Shown: positions 18,723 to 28,794, counted from the first letter of the stretch. The stretch: DNA of 64,000 bases from DATFVA01 sp963774455 (GCA_963774455.1 CAVZFD010000005.1:1620592-1684591), one strand, 5' to 3'. A program made the numbers and translations. The notes: generated from the sequence alone by a model not told the origin.

Positions 18723-19547
18723 CTAAAAATCTTTTTTTCTGAAAACTATAATGCTTAATATCATCATCAAAACTAAAAATATGAATGAGCTTATTAAAGG
18801 CTGAAAGTCCTCTACGCCTTTACCCGTGGCCAGGTTTGCAATCATTGTGCCCATTAGCTCGGACGTTTTAGGAATAAAGTAATAAATACTTTTTATTATT
18901 CCTTTAACCATATCACTTTTGAAAAATATGTCAGCTCTTTCGTTAGCAAGTGCAAGCACTGGACTAAGTATCAGGAAGATGAAATATGCGAGCATCATCC
19001 CCAGCATTGAGCCTCTTGTAAGGATACCGCAGAACACAATAAGCGAATACAGAACAGCGAACGTAAATGTTATTATCAGGATCGACCACAAAAAGGTAGG
19101 GTCCCAGAAAGAAAATTTGAGAGCAATGATCAGCCAGATGCCAGTCACAAGTATGCCAATGTTTATGAGTACGACCAGCAGGCCGCCGGTAAACTTGCCC
19201 CAAAGAAGCTGCTGCCTTGAAACAGGTTTGCTGAGAAGGAGGTCGATATTTCCTTTCTCCAGCATATTGGGCACAAAGCTGGAGCTTGAAAATATAGCCA
19301 GAAGCAGTCCTAATCCCGCCAGCGGCGATATAATCATTATTTCCAACGTTGATACTATATTCCTGATAAAGAAATCGTTTCCTGTTTTATTTTCAAGGCC
19401 TGAAATAATTGACTGAGTATCAACAAGACTGAAAATAAGGGCAGTAATAATTATCGCTAGAAGTGATATTCCGATGAAGAACAGGAACACCTTCCTTGCC
19501 ATTGCTTCTTTCAGTGTAAAGAGAGTCATCAGGTATATATTTTTCAT
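18723..19547 (-). CDS. ABC-2 type transporter permease
   Basis: A 274-residue integral membrane protein with six predicted transmembrane helices and the typical start of ABC-2 permeases: LFTLKEAMARKVFLFF, then a long first loop and SFVPNMLEKGNIDLLLSKPVSRQQLLWGK, which is the conserved cytoplasmic coupling segment. The overall plan resembles NosY and gliding-type permeases. It overlaps the ATPase gene by 4 bp and abuts the lipoprotein gene. The exported substrate is unknown. Confidence 0.88.
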   Translation of the reverse strand: MKNIYLMTLFTLKEAMARKVFLFFIGISLLAIIITALIFSLVDTQSIISGLENKTGNDFFIRNIVSTLEIMIISPLAGLGLLLAIFSSSSFVPNMLEKGNIDLLLSKPVSRQQLLWGKFTGGLLVVLINIGILVTGIWLIIALKFSFWDPTFLWSILIITFTFAVLYSLIVFCGILTRGSMLGMMLAYFIFLILSPVLALANERADIFFKSDMVKGIIKSIYYFIPKTSELMGTMIANLATGKGVEDFQPLISSFIFLVLMMILSIIVFRKKDF

Positions 19548-20476
19548 ATCGACTGCTCCGTTTCTGATTCTTTTATCAGTGATATGAACATATCTTCAAG
19601 GGTACTTTTCTCTTTTATAACACCTGATATCAAAACGTTGTTTTCCCTGAGATAATCGATAATAGAGTTCAGCTGTTTTGTATCAGAGGCTTTGACCACA
19701 TATGTGTTGTCCTGCAGAGGACTTACTATAACACCGTTATAATTTTCGGGTATCTTAAAAGCAAATCCTGGTTCAATAGTCAGCCTGTATTCTTCTTTCT
19801 TTTCGGTTAATTCCCTTACAGTGCCCTCTCTTAATAGTTTCCCTTTATTAAGTATTGCAACGCGATCCGTCATCAATTCCACTTCCGACAAGAGATGACT
19901 ATTAAGAAATATCGTTTTCGATTGTGCTTTTAACTCAAGGAGAATATCCCTGATCTCTTTTCTTCCGATAGGATCAACACCGTCTGTCGGCTCATCCAGG
20001 AAAATAAGCTCAGGATCATTTATCATTGCCTGGGCAAGTCCGAGCCTCTGCATCATTCCCTTGGAATAAGTTTTAACCTTAGCTTTCTTCCATTTTGAAA
20101 GTTTCATCAAATCAAGGAGTTCATCAATTTTTTTATTCAGGGAAGCGCCCTCAAGACCGCTGAGTTTTCCGAAGAACTTCAATACCTCTCCCCCTGAAAG
20201 GTAACCCGGATATCGATGATTCTCGGGCAGATAGCCGATCTTCCTTTTAACCTGGTAATCCGAAAGATCATGGTTCAGCATATAAGCCTGTCCTGAGGTC
20301 GGGAATGTTATACTAAGCAGGATTTTAATTAAAGTTGTTTTGCCGGCACCATTAGGACCCAACAGACCGAAGATCGTTCCCTGTTCAATAGAAAGGTTTA
20401 ACCCGGAGAGGGCAAGAACCTTTTTAGCTCCTGATGAGTAGAATTTTGTAAGCTCCCTGGTTTCAATAATCGGCAT
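19544..20476 (-). CDS. ABC transporter ATP-binding protein
   Basis: The 310-residue ATPase partner of the permease. Walker A is GPNGAGKT (40-47), the signature is YSKGMMQRLGLAQAM, Walker B with the catalytic Glu is LIFLDEPTDGVDP, and the switch His is in LNSHLLSEVE. A C-terminal extension of about 80 residues after the nucleotide domain is usual in ABC-2 exporters. It heads a minus-strand run of seven genes reaching to 13072, although the 125-bp gap after ackA may contain a second promoter. Confidence 0.93.
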   Translation of the reverse strand: MPIIETRELTKFYSSGAKKVLALSGLNLSIEQGTIFGLLGPNGAGKTTLIKILLSITFPTSGQAYMLNHDLSDYQVKRKIGYLPENHRYPGYLSGGEVLKFFGKLSGLEGASLNKKIDELLDLMKLSKWKKAKVKTYSKGMMQRLGLAQAMINDPELIFLDEPTDGVDPIGRKEIRDILLELKAQSKTIFLNSHLLSEVELMTDRVAILNKGKLLREGTVRELTEKKEEYRLTIEPGFAFKIPENYNGVIVSPLQDNTYVVKASDTKQLNSIIDYLRENNVLISGVIKEKSTLEDMFISLIKESETEQSI

Positions 20477-20760
20477 ATTTTAAGTTTATTTTAATAATCT
20501 AAAGTATAAATTTAACTAAAATTGATATGATCTGTTAGCAATTGATTGATTAATCGGGTTAAATTAGCGGATTATAAGGATTATAACGGAAGGTTTTACC
20601 CTCCATGTTTATATTTTCCACAGAATATTTGTCAGTAGATAAGGTTTTTATTCATCTAACAATGATTATGCTGCACGCCTGCCCGAGAACAGATTAATCA
20701 GGAGATGCTGCTTATGCTATTGCTGAGGACCGGGGTTAACTTATTGAAGGTTGAAAATAA
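20477..20760. other. gene-free stretch upstream of the ABC operon
   Basis: No gene is supported here. The part next to 20476 is AT-rich and probably contains the promoter of the ABC transporter operon, but I cannot pick a convincing box. The terminator of the secreted propeller gene lies at the right end (20763-20792). Confidence 0.4.
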
Positions 20761-20762
20761 AA

Positions 20763-20792
20763 CCGGCTCACACACAACAATGGGTGAGCCGG
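20763..20792 (-). terminator. rho-independent terminator of the Asp-box propeller gene
   Basis: On the minus strand CCGGCTCAC and GTGAGCCGG form a perfect 9-bp stem around a 12-base loop, starting 8 bases past the end of the gene and followed by TTTTATTTTC. Confidence 0.85.
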
Positions 20793-20800
20793 CTTAAATT

Positions 20801-23578
20801 TTATTTTACAAGAACGATTTTGCGGCTGTCTTTGAACAAGCTGTGATTCTGCATATCAGAAACTTCTAGTGTATAGACATAAATTCCTGAAGCAAAATCT
20901 TTTGCATTCCAGGTTACCTGGTAATTTCCTGAAGCCTGTGCAGAATTAACGAGCTCGCTGACCCTCTCACCGAGAGAATTGAAAACAGACAGCGTAACAT
21001 TAGCTTCAACGGGTATTGAATACTTTATAGTAGTTGCCGGATTAAAAGGATTAGGATAATTCTGTGCAAGAAGTACCTTGCCGGGAACAAAATCGAAATC
21101 TGCAGATACCTGGTTTGAGTATTCAAAGGTTCCATCAAAATCGACCTGTTTCAACCGGTAAAGCACACGACCCCCATAATTTTCAGTCATCGCATCATCC
21201 GTAAATCCGTATGAATGCCTTTCGGTTGAAGTTCCGTTTCCATTCACAAATCCTATCGTATTCCAATCCTGATTCTTAAGCTTTCTTTCTACTTCAAATC
21301 CCCTATTATTGGTTTCAGTCGAAGTTTCCCAATTTAGTTCCACATTATTTTTATCAACAGATGCACTGAAGGAAGCAAGCTCAACAGGCACATAAAAATC
21401 GATATAGGCCTCATAAACGCCTCTGCCATGGGTTCCTGCTCTAAGGGTGTGAGTCTGCGACGAATAATCAAGATGCATAACAAGGGTATTAGGAATACCG
21501 TCAGCCAGTTCAACCCAATTAACGCCGTCGTTCTGAGTAAGGAATACACCTATATCCGTAGCGGCAAAATAAGTTTTCGGATGTGAACTATCCTCTGTAT
21601 AAATGAAAACATCATTAACAGGAGTATCAGGCAAATCACCATTCACGTTTTTCCAGTCGGCACCGCTAGTTTCTGTTGTATAGATCTTTGAGCCGCCGAG
21701 ACCGTAAAAAGTTACAATGAAAAACCTTTCATCATCCGGGTGTACGTATATTGATGATATTGTTTTATTAGGAAGACCGGTGCTGATATTTGTCCAATTA
21801 ACACCGCCGTCACTTGACGAGAATATCTTGCTGCCTGATGCAGCAAGCATAACAGAAGGATTTGATTTGCTGATTGCGAGTTCACTTACAGCACCGCTTC
21901 CGTTAATATTCCCCGAAATGGGAGTCCAGTTAGCACCATTGTTAGTTGATTTATATACTCTTTGACGGGCAACATAAAAGGTACCTGAGATATCGGGATG
22001 ATGAATAATAGGTGCAACCCACACGACATTTTCACTCTGATCAATTCCTGTCATCGAGTTGTAGTACCAGTTATTGCCGTTATTGTATGTCCTTGTTAAA
22101 CCGCCATTCTGTGTCTCCCCTATTATATAATTCTGATCAAAAGGATTAAAAGCCACCTCGCCGCCGTCACCGCCGAACGCCGCAGACCAGGCGAGAGTAG
22201 AAAATGTCTGCTGAGTGCCGTTATCCTGGGTACCGCCAAGCAATCTACCGGGGTCAAAGGGACTGGTTGTAATCCGGTAAAACTGGGTCAGCGTCAGGTT
22301 CTGGTTCATATTAGTAAAAGCACTGCCGTTATTAATTGTTTTGTAAATTCCGCCGTCATTGCAGATAAAGAAAGTATTCGCATCCTGCGGATCGAAGAAA
22401 AGATAATGCTGATCCGGATGAACCGAACCGTTACTATAAGAATTAGTTATGTTCACAAAAGAAGTTCCGCCGTTAGTTGTACGGAAAACATCTATCGTAC
22501 CTACATATGCATCATCCGGATTGTTAGGATTTACAATGCAGTACATATCATACCAGGCCTGTCCTCCTTCAAAATCCGTTGAAGGAGATACCTGGGAAAA
22601 TGTCACGCCAAAATCAGTTGATTTGAAAACTTTGAATGCTGAAGAAGAATAAGATGCAGAATACATATAAGCCGGGTTACTATAGCAATAGTCGAAATGA
22701 TTCCTTTCACCCAGAGTCCAACCTGAACTGAATGAGGAGAAATTATTTCCTCCATCCACAGAACGCTTAAAGCCCGTTCCTGATCCTGACACAAAAACGG
22801 TGTCTCCTGAAGGAGTGAATCTAACTTCGTCACAACGTCCTCCCAGTTTTATTGACCATGAGTTACCGCTGTCAGTGCTTTTGTAGAGTCCTGCCGAACC
22901 CATTGCAGCAAGCAGCTCATTATTATAACCGGGACGAATAACTATTCTCGAAAAATAGGTATGAGCAGGCAGTCCTGCCGTTATCTGCGTCCATGAAGCC
23001 CCGCCATCGGTCGACTTCAATAAACCAAGACCCGAATAAGAAGCTCCGCTATATGTAGCTTCCCCGGTTCCTGCATACACAATCTGCGGATTGTCGGGAT
23101 CAAGGACAATAGCCCCCATCGACATTGAAGCCTGGTTATCCGTTAACGGCATCCAGTTTATGCCTGCGTCGGTTGATTTCCATACTCCGCCGTAAGCAGG
23201 ACCAATATAAATAACATCCGGATCCTGGGGATCATAGGTTCCCGAAACAATCCTTGAGGAAATTTTTCCATAATTGAAATATTCACCCGGGGTAGGACCA
23301 AGACTTACCCAGGTAACACTGCCGTCGGCAAAATTATTTTTTTCTCTCAGGGCATCACGCTGTTCGATAGCCTTTGCATATGCGTCAGCCGGTATATAAT
23401 TGTTTGGATATGCGCGCTGCTCAAAGAAGCGCCACTCCCTGATAAACGCCTTTGAATGCTTTACCTGGTCAGGTGCGTTGCTGTAAACGGTATTCTCCAG
23501 TTGCTGGTCGCGGTACTCCACTTGTGAGAAAACCGCCTGAGCCAGGATAAATGAAAGAAGAATTGTAAATAGTTTCAT
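20801..23578 (-). CDS. secreted Asp-box (BNR/VPS10-like) propeller with T9SS sorting domain
   Basis: A 925-residue exported protein. The signal peptide is 1-18 (ending VFSQ). Residues about 60-730 contain many Asp-box motifs such as KSTDGGASWTQI, KSTDSGNSW, RTTNGGTSF, KSTNNGANW and SSSDGGVNW, so this is one or two large beta-propellers of the photosystem-stability/VPS10/xyloglucanase-like kind. The linker module VELASF...TETNNRGFEVE (about 735-830) and a T9SS type A domain from YPNPFNP to the final lysine follow. Enzyme activity is not assured; many such proteins only bind glycans or proteins. It is probably a single-gene transcript, with its own terminator and a divergent recQ gene 154 bp upstream. 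Confidence 0.85.
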   Translation of the reverse strand: MKLFTILLSFILAQAVFSQVEYRDQQLENTVYSNAPDQVKHSKAFIREWRFFEQRAYPNNYIPADAYAKAIEQRDALREKNNFADGSVTWVSLGPTPGEYFNYGKISSRIVSGTYDPQDPDVIYIGPAYGGVWKSTDAGINWMPLTDNQASMSMGAIVLDPDNPQIVYAGTGEATYSGASYSGLGLLKSTDGGASWTQITAGLPAHTYFSRIVIRPGYNNELLAAMGSAGLYKSTDSGNSWSIKLGGRCDEVRFTPSGDTVFVSGSGTGFKRSVDGGNNFSSFSSGWTLGERNHFDYCYSNPAYMYSASYSSSAFKVFKSTDFGVTFSQVSPSTDFEGGQAWYDMYCIVNPNNPDDAYVGTIDVFRTTNGGTSFVNITNSYSNGSVHPDQHYLFFDPQDANTFFICNDGGIYKTINNGSAFTNMNQNLTLTQFYRITTSPFDPGRLLGGTQDNGTQQTFSTLAWSAAFGGDGGEVAFNPFDQNYIIGETQNGGLTRTYNNGNNWYYNSMTGIDQSENVVWVAPIIHHPDISGTFYVARQRVYKSTNNGANWTPISGNINGSGAVSELAISKSNPSVMLAASGSKIFSSSDGGVNWTNISTGLPNKTISSIYVHPDDERFFIVTFYGLGGSKIYTTETSGADWKNVNGDLPDTPVNDVFIYTEDSSHPKTYFAATDIGVFLTQNDGVNWVELADGIPNTLVMHLDYSSQTHTLRAGTHGRGVYEAYIDFYVPVELASFSASVDKNNVELNWETSTETNNRGFEVERKLKNQDWNTIGFVNGNGTSTERHSYGFTDDAMTENYGGRVLYRLKQVDFDGTFEYSNQVSADFDFVPGKVLLAQNYPNPFNPATTIKYSIPVEANVTLSVFNSLGERVSELVNSAQASGNYQVTWNAKDFASGIYVYTLEVSDMQNHSLFKDSRKIVLVK

Positions 23579-23732
23579 AACAGGGGCCTTTTATATTTTA
23601 TTGGTCGGATGGTAAATTTCCACATTATTATAAATATGCCGGGTATTGATCAGATAAATTAATATCAACATTACAATTTATGAAAATTATCTTTTTATTT
23701 GTAACTACACTTAAAATAAATTTATAGTATCA

Positions 23733-26336
23733 ATGTCGCCCTCAGAAGCCCTGAAAAAATATTTTACCTTTGATAAATTCCGCCCCGCCCAGGAGGAGAT
23801 AATTACTTCAATTCTTAAGGGCAATAATGTGCTGGCTGTGCTTCCCACAGGAGCCGGGAAATCAATATGCTACCAGATCCCGGCAATAATTTCAAACGAC
23901 TTCTCCATTGTTATATCCCCTCTTATTTCACTTATGAAGGACCAGGTTGACAATCTTAACCGTGAGGGAAAAATTGCTGCATTCATAAACAGCACAATGA
24001 GCTTTATGGAAGCAGAAATGGTACTTCAGGACATCTCCTACGGAAAAATAAAATTGCTTTATGTAGCCCCGGAAAGGCTGGAAAATATCCTGTTCGCCGA
24101 GAGATTAAAAAAGCTTAATCCCGGTTACCTTTTTGTAGATGAAGCACATTGCATCAGCCAGTGGGGACATAATTTTCGTCCCAGCTACAGTAAAATAAAG
24201 GAGTTTGCCGACTTTATCCCGATCAAAAGAATTTCCGCTTTTACGGCTACTGCCACTCCCGAAGTTGTAAAGGATATTGTTAAACAGCTGGGACTTAAAA
24301 ACCCGGACATATTCGTAAAGGGTTTCGAAAGAGAAACCCTTCATCTTAATGTTATACCCGGAACTAAAAAATTTGAAAAATGCGTTGAACTCATATCTAT
24401 TTATAAAACCCCTGCTATCATTTATACTTCTTCAAGAAAAAAGACCGAGGAGATCTCCGAATACCTTCTCCTCCACCGCATAAACAGTGCGGCGTACCAT
24501 GCAGGTATGCATCCGGAGGAGCGTAAAAGAATACAGGAATCTTTCATAAATGATGAGATAAAAGTTATCTGCGCCACTAATGCATTCGGGATGGGAATCG
24601 ATAAAAAAGATATCAGGCTTATCATCCACTTTAATACACCGGGATCTATTGAAAGTTATTACCAGGAAATAGGGAGAGCGGGAAGGGACGGAAAGGAATC
24701 AAATATTTTTCTGCTGCACGATGATTCAGATCTTTCAATACAGAATTATTTTCTTTCAAATGCTTACCCTGATAAAAAACTAATCCAGGATGTGTATAAT
24801 GCGGTATGCGACTACGGTAAGACGGCGATAGGCAGCAAATCAGAAAAAGAAATTCCCATAAACCCTGAATTTATAGGTGCCTTCACACAAAAGAAGTTGA
24901 ACCGGGGACTTCTCTATTCCGCTTTAAGTTACCTGGAAGAAGGCGGCTACCTTAAAGTGCTGTCGGAGTTTGACAGGCGATCTTCTCTCCGGATCAATTA
25001 CAATAAAGACGAACTTAGACGATTTGTTGAAAACGTCTCCGGCAATGCAATTAAGGAGACTATCCTTCTACTCCTCAGGGAATACGGCAGTATGGCGATG
25101 AGTTCGTCTGTTCAATTTTCGGTGTCGGACCTTACCAATTACCTTGAATTAACGGAACCAGAAATTGAAGAGGCCCTCATAGTACTTGAAAATCTCGGCG
25201 TGATAACTTACAGAAAAGCCCTGGCAAGCGATTCCGTAATTCTAATGTCACCACGTATACCGGAAACGCGCCTTTCTATTAATTTCAGGAAAATAAATGA
25301 AGCCTACCTCCATTCACAGAACAAACTTGATCGAATGGTGGAATATGTCTTCACGGCCGAATGCAGGTTCCGTTACATACTGAGTTATTTCGGTGAGAAT
25401 GTTGAGGAATATAAATGCGGTAAATGCGACAGGTGCACCATGGAAGAAGAAGTCCCGGAATCCGTAAGGGAATACATTTCCGAGCTGATATTAAGAACCG
25501 TAAGGATATTGAACGGCAAGACGACACGGACGGTTCTTCTTAATGTTTTAAAAGGAAAAGGAAATGAGAGCAGCCTTACAGGAATTGCAACTTTCGGTTC
25601 ATGCAGAAATTATGATCTCAATGAACTTAAGACGGTAATCCAGGACCTTGTAACACGTAAAAAATTAATCGCGGAAGGATCTGCCTTAAGAATAAATGAC
25701 GGGGAGAATCTGTTTGTCGATGAAAACGATGATCTTCCTTTCAGTATTGAAACCGATTATGAGCGGAATCTTGAATTATTTAATCTCCTCCGGGAAATAA
25801 GGAATAAGGCATCGCGGAAATTTCTGCAGTCGGCATACTTAATCTGTCCCGACGATGTTTTAAGAGAGATAGCCCGGGTTCGTCCCAAAACGAAGGAAGA
25901 AATCCTCACAGTCACCGGTTTCACTAATCGTATGTTTAATAAAGTAGGGAATGATTTCCTGGAAGCTGTTAAATCTACAGACGATGAAAATAAGGGCACT
26001 TTAAAAGAAATGCCTTCGAATATCCAGGAGACCTACCAGCTGCTTAAAAAAGGATATGGACTGTCTGCTATCGCTTCTATGCGGAAACTTTCTGAAGCAG
26101 TCATCTCGATGCAGATAGAAACGATAATAGAATACGAGCCCGGAACGGCAATAGAAAAGCTCTTTGGTGATATTGATTATAAAAAAGTAATGAATGAAAT
26201 AAAGCAGGGAAGCACCGAGATAAAAATGCTGAAAGAGAAATTAAATAACGAAGTTTCCTTTCCTCTGCTGCGGATCGCCCTTGCCAAACATAAATTTACT
26301 TCTTCTGAGTCATCAGACTATCAACGCGTGCAATAG
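23733..26336 (+). CDS. recQ: ATP-dependent DNA helicase RecQ
   Basis: An 867-residue 3'-5' helicase of the RecQ family, acting in recombination and fork repair. Motif 0 is FRPAQEE, motif I LPTGAGKS (38-44), motif II DEAHCISQWGHNFRPSY (136 onward), motif III TATAT, motif V ATNAFGMGIDK and motif VI QEIGRAGRDG. A four-Cys zinc site sits in AECRFRYILSYFG...CGKCDRC, followed by winged-helix and HRDC domains (HRDC near 665-740, KASRKFLQSAYLICPDDVLREIA). After HRDC an extra helical domain of about 100 residues occurs, as in the longer Bacteroidota forms. There is no clear Shine-Dalgarno before the ATG. Its last 41 bp overlap the convergent small lipoprotein gene. Confidence 0.95.
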   Translation: MSPSEALKKYFTFDKFRPAQEEIITSILKGNNVLAVLPTGAGKSICYQIPAIISNDFSIVISPLISLMKDQVDNLNREGKIAAFINSTMSFMEAEMVLQDISYGKIKLLYVAPERLENILFAERLKKLNPGYLFVDEAHCISQWGHNFRPSYSKIKEFADFIPIKRISAFTATATPEVVKDIVKQLGLKNPDIFVKGFERETLHLNVIPGTKKFEKCVELISIYKTPAIIYTSSRKKTEEISEYLLLHRINSAAYHAGMHPEERKRIQESFINDEIKVICATNAFGMGIDKKDIRLIIHFNTPGSIESYYQEIGRAGRDGKESNIFLLHDDSDLSIQNYFLSNAYPDKKLIQDVYNAVCDYGKTAIGSKSEKEIPINPEFIGAFTQKKLNRGLLYSALSYLEEGGYLKVLSEFDRRSSLRINYNKDELRRFVENVSGNAIKETILLLLREYGSMAMSSSVQFSVSDLTNYLELTEPEIEEALIVLENLGVITYRKALASDSVILMSPRIPETRLSINFRKINEAYLHSQNKLDRMVEYVFTAECRFRYILSYFGENVEEYKCGKCDRCTMEEEVPESVREYISELILRTVRILNGKTTRTVLLNVLKGKGNESSLTGIATFGSCRNYDLNELKTVIQDLVTRKKLIAEGSALRINDGENLFVDENDDLPFSIETDYERNLELFNLLREIRNKASRKFLQSAYLICPDDVLREIARVRPKTKEEILTVTGFTNRMFNKVGNDFLEAVKSTDDENKGTLKEMPSNIQETYQLLKKGYGLSAIASMRKLSEAVISMQIETIIEYEPGTAIEKLFGDIDYKKVMNEIKQGSTEIKMLKEKLNNEVSFPLLRIALAKHKFTSSESSDYQRVQ

Positions 26337-26628
26337 CCTCATTATAAAATTGTTCCCACAATTCCGGGTTATCATTGTAGTATTCAAATGTTGATTCATA
26401 TTGTTCTTCTGTAAGTCCGTGCCGTTTCAATATTTCAGCCTTCAGATCCCCGGTACCAGTGCTGTCATTCCTGAGCGTATCCTGTGCAATCCTTAAATCA
26501 ACATAGGTATCAACAAATCTTTCGTGATCGGCATCTTTATCAGAACAGGATACAATTGAAGCGGTTAGGAGCAGTACCAGAGTTAAAAGAATCCCTTTGG
26601 CAGCTGTATGAATAAATTTTTGTTTAAT
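26296..26628 (-). CDS. small DUF4296-like lipoprotein, apparently starting at ATT
   Basis: A 110-codon frame that has no ATG, GTG or TTG where one is needed. Read from ATT at 26628 it begins (M)KQKFIHTAAKG and continues with a hydrophobic stretch and the lipobox IVSC (Cys28): a textbook lipoprotein signal. GAGGTG lies four bases before the ATT. The mature part (HERFVDTYVDLRIAQ, EILKRHGLTEEQYESTFEYYNDNPE, then a helical end) matches the pattern of DUF4296 proteins of Bacteroidota. CTG at 26631 is another possible initiator. The gene lies 14 bp after the rhomboid gene stop and overlaps the convergent recQ end by 41 bp. A point error changing ATG to ATT is the simple alternative. Confidence 0.7.
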   Translation of the reverse strand: MKQKFIHTAAKGILLTLVLLLTASIVSCSDKDADHERFVDTYVDLRIAQDTLRNDSTGTGDLKAEILKRHGLTEEQYESTFEYYNDNPELWEQFYNEAIARVDSLMTQKK

Positions 26629-26642
26629 CAGACACCTCTGGT

Positions 26643-27545
26643 CTATTTCATCTTTTTACTGGCTTCAAAAAGAATTTTTTTCTCTTTCTCGGTCAGGTTC
26701 TGGTAACCCGACTGGCTTATCTTATCAAGTATCCTGTCAATCTCCGCCTGGGAGATCTCCTCCTTACCCTGTTTATCCTCATCCTTTATCTCATAAAACC
26801 GGGCTTCCTGTACATCGTCATTCTTTTTCTTAAAAGTGTCCTTAATCCCTCCAAAAGGGTTGTAGGTTCTTTTAGGTTTATCAGATGTGCTTCCGAAAAT
26901 ATTTCCCAGGGAAAAGGTAGTCTTCTTATCAACCATTAAATAAATAAAACCTGCAAGTGCACCGCCAAGATGAGCGAGGTGAGCAACACTGCCGCCCTGG
27001 GGAACAGCCCACAGTTCCAGCAGGATATACCCTACTATGAGATATTTAGCCTTAACAGGAATGAAGAAATATAGGAAAATGTAGCGGTTAGGAAAAACCA
27101 TGGCGAAGGCAATAAGTACGCCGAATATTGCGCCCGAGGCACCAATAGTAGGAGCCACCTGCTCATTAAATAACGGGGGGAAAACAAGCTGTGAAATTCC
27201 CGCCGCAACTCCGCACATCAGGTAGAATATAAGGAACTTCTGAGAACCCCACATATTTTCTATTTCAATTCCGAACATCCACAAGGCAAACATATTGAAC
27301 AATATATGCATGAAGCTGCCGTGCATAAACTGGTAGGTAATAAGCTGCCATATCTGAAAGTTATAACCGAGAGGATTAAGAGCGAACCAATGGTCCAGGA
27401 AATAAGTCCCGGGTACGCCCTGGAAAGTTAACCCCTGCATAATAAGCTGCAGGAAGAATACAACTCCGTTTATAATCAAAAGGTTTTTAATCACAGGAGG
27501 GAAAAGACTAAATCCGAATCCACCCGGACGATAATTATTACTCAC
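26643..27545 (-). CDS. rhomboid family intramembrane serine protease
   Basis: A 300-residue membrane protease that cleaves transmembrane helices. The catalytic Ser137 is in TIGASGAIFG and His192 in AHLAHLGGALAGF; the MHGSFMHILFNMFALWMFG segment is the family loop-1 and second-helix region with the oxyanion His and Asn. Six helices are visible in residues 20-205. A soluble cytoplasmic tail of about 95 charged residues follows, as in many Bacteroidota rhomboids. It lies 28 bp after pgk and before the small lipoprotein gene on the same strand. Natural substrates are unknown. Confidence 0.93.
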   Translation of the reverse strand: MSNNYRPGGFGFSLFPPVIKNLLIINGVVFFLQLIMQGLTFQGVPGTYFLDHWFALNPLGYNFQIWQLITYQFMHGSFMHILFNMFALWMFGIEIENMWGSQKFLIFYLMCGVAAGISQLVFPPLFNEQVAPTIGASGAIFGVLIAFAMVFPNRYIFLYFFIPVKAKYLIVGYILLELWAVPQGGSVAHLAHLGGALAGFIYLMVDKKTTFSLGNIFGSTSDKPKRTYNPFGGIKDTFKKKNDDVQEARFYEIKDEDKQGKEEISQAEIDRILDKISQSGYQNLTEKEKKILFEASKKMK

Positions 27546-27573
27546 TAATTTTTCCTTTAATTTTCAATTAAAC

Positions 27574-28773
27574 TTATTTTGAATCACTAAGAGCTTCCAC
27601 ACCAGGAAGAGTTTTGCCTTCAAGGAATTCAAGCGAAGCTCCTCCGCCTGTGGAGACATGCGATACTTTGTCATCCAGTCCAGCTTTTGTTATAGCGGCA
27701 GCAGAGTCTCCTCCTCCTATTACCGTAACAGCACCTTTCTCAGTTGCCTCAGCCAGTGTTTTTGCAATAGCAAAAGTGCCTTCAGCAAAATTATCCATCT
27801 CAAAAACGCCCATCGGGCCATTCCATACTATAGTCTTTGACTTGATCAGCTCCCCGGCGAACAATTTAATTGTTTCATTCCCTATATCCAATCCCATTTT
27901 ATCAGAAGGAATGCTATCAACCTTTACGGTTTCCGAAGGAGAATCGTTCTTAAATTCGGAAGCGACGACTACATCTACGGGAAGCAGGAATTTAATTTTA
28001 GATCCTTCCGCTTTTTTCAGCACTTCTCTAGCCAGGTCGAGTTTTTCTTCCTCAAGAAGGGATTTTCCGATTTCCTTCCCCTGAGCCTTAAAGAAGGTAA
28101 AAGCCATACCGCCGCCTATTATCAATGTATCAACCTTATCAAAGAGATTCATTATTACGTCTATTTTACCGGATATTTTAGCACCGCCAAGTATCGCGCA
28201 ATAAGGTCTCTCCGGTTTACTCAGTGCAGACCCAAGATAGTCAAGTTCTTTCTGCATAAGGTAACCTGCAGCACAGGTTTTAATAAAATGAGTTACACCT
28301 TCCGTAGAAGCATGAGCCCTGTGAGCTGTTCCAAAGGCATCGTTCACGTAAACGTCACCGAGGCCGGCAAGTTTTTCAGCAAAAGCGCTGTCGTTTTTCT
28401 CCTCTTCAGGATGGAACCTCAGGTTTTCAAGCAGGATCACTTCGCCGTCCTTCATATCATCGATCATCTTTTTAACTTCTTCACCTATACAGTCAGGAGC
28501 AAGCTTCACCTCCCGGCCCAGCAGTTCACCAAGTTTTTCTGCCGCAGGCTTGAGACTGAACTCAGGTTTCACCTTTCCCTTAGGTCTTCCAAGATGACTC
28601 ATCAAAACAGCCTTACCGCCGTCTTTTATAATTTTCTGAATCGTTGGAAGCGAAGCCGTTATTCTCCTATCATCGGTAACTCTCTGGTGCTCATCCAGGG
28701 GCACGTTAAAGTCAACTCTTACAAGCACACGCTTGTCTTTAAGGTTTAAACTATCTATTGAAAGCTTCTTCAT
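27574..28773 (-). CDS. pgk: phosphoglycerate kinase
   Basis: It transfers phosphate between 1,3-bisphosphoglycerate and ADP in glycolysis and gluconeogenesis. The 399-residue length and motifs are standard: KRVLVRVDFNVPLD, SHLGRPKGK, LLENLRFHPEEEKN, NDAFGTAHRAHAS, ILGGAKISGKI, WNGPMGVFE and VIGGGDSAAA followed by HVSTGGGASLEFLEG. It lies 21 bp after gap, forming the common gap-pgk pair. Confidence 0.98.
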   Translation of the reverse strand: MKKLSIDSLNLKDKRVLVRVDFNVPLDEHQRVTDDRRITASLPTIQKIIKDGGKAVLMSHLGRPKGKVKPEFSLKPAAEKLGELLGREVKLAPDCIGEEVKKMIDDMKDGEVILLENLRFHPEEEKNDSAFAEKLAGLGDVYVNDAFGTAHRAHASTEGVTHFIKTCAAGYLMQKELDYLGSALSKPERPYCAILGGAKISGKIDVIMNLFDKVDTLIIGGGMAFTFFKAQGKEIGKSLLEEEKLDLAREVLKKAEGSKIKFLLPVDVVVASEFKNDSPSETVKVDSIPSDKMGLDIGNETIKLFAGELIKSKTIVWNGPMGVFEMDNFAEGTFAIAKTLAEATEKGAVTVIGGGDSAAAITKAGLDDKVSHVSTGGGASLEFLEGKTLPGVEALSDSK

Positions 28774-28794
28774 TAATATTCCCTGTTTGACGTC

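Noticed and set aside
20801..23578. Asp-box propeller as a sialidase
   Set aside because: No RIP/FRIP motif or catalytic Tyr/Glu pair of sialidases is visible; the Asp-boxes alone do not support that activity.
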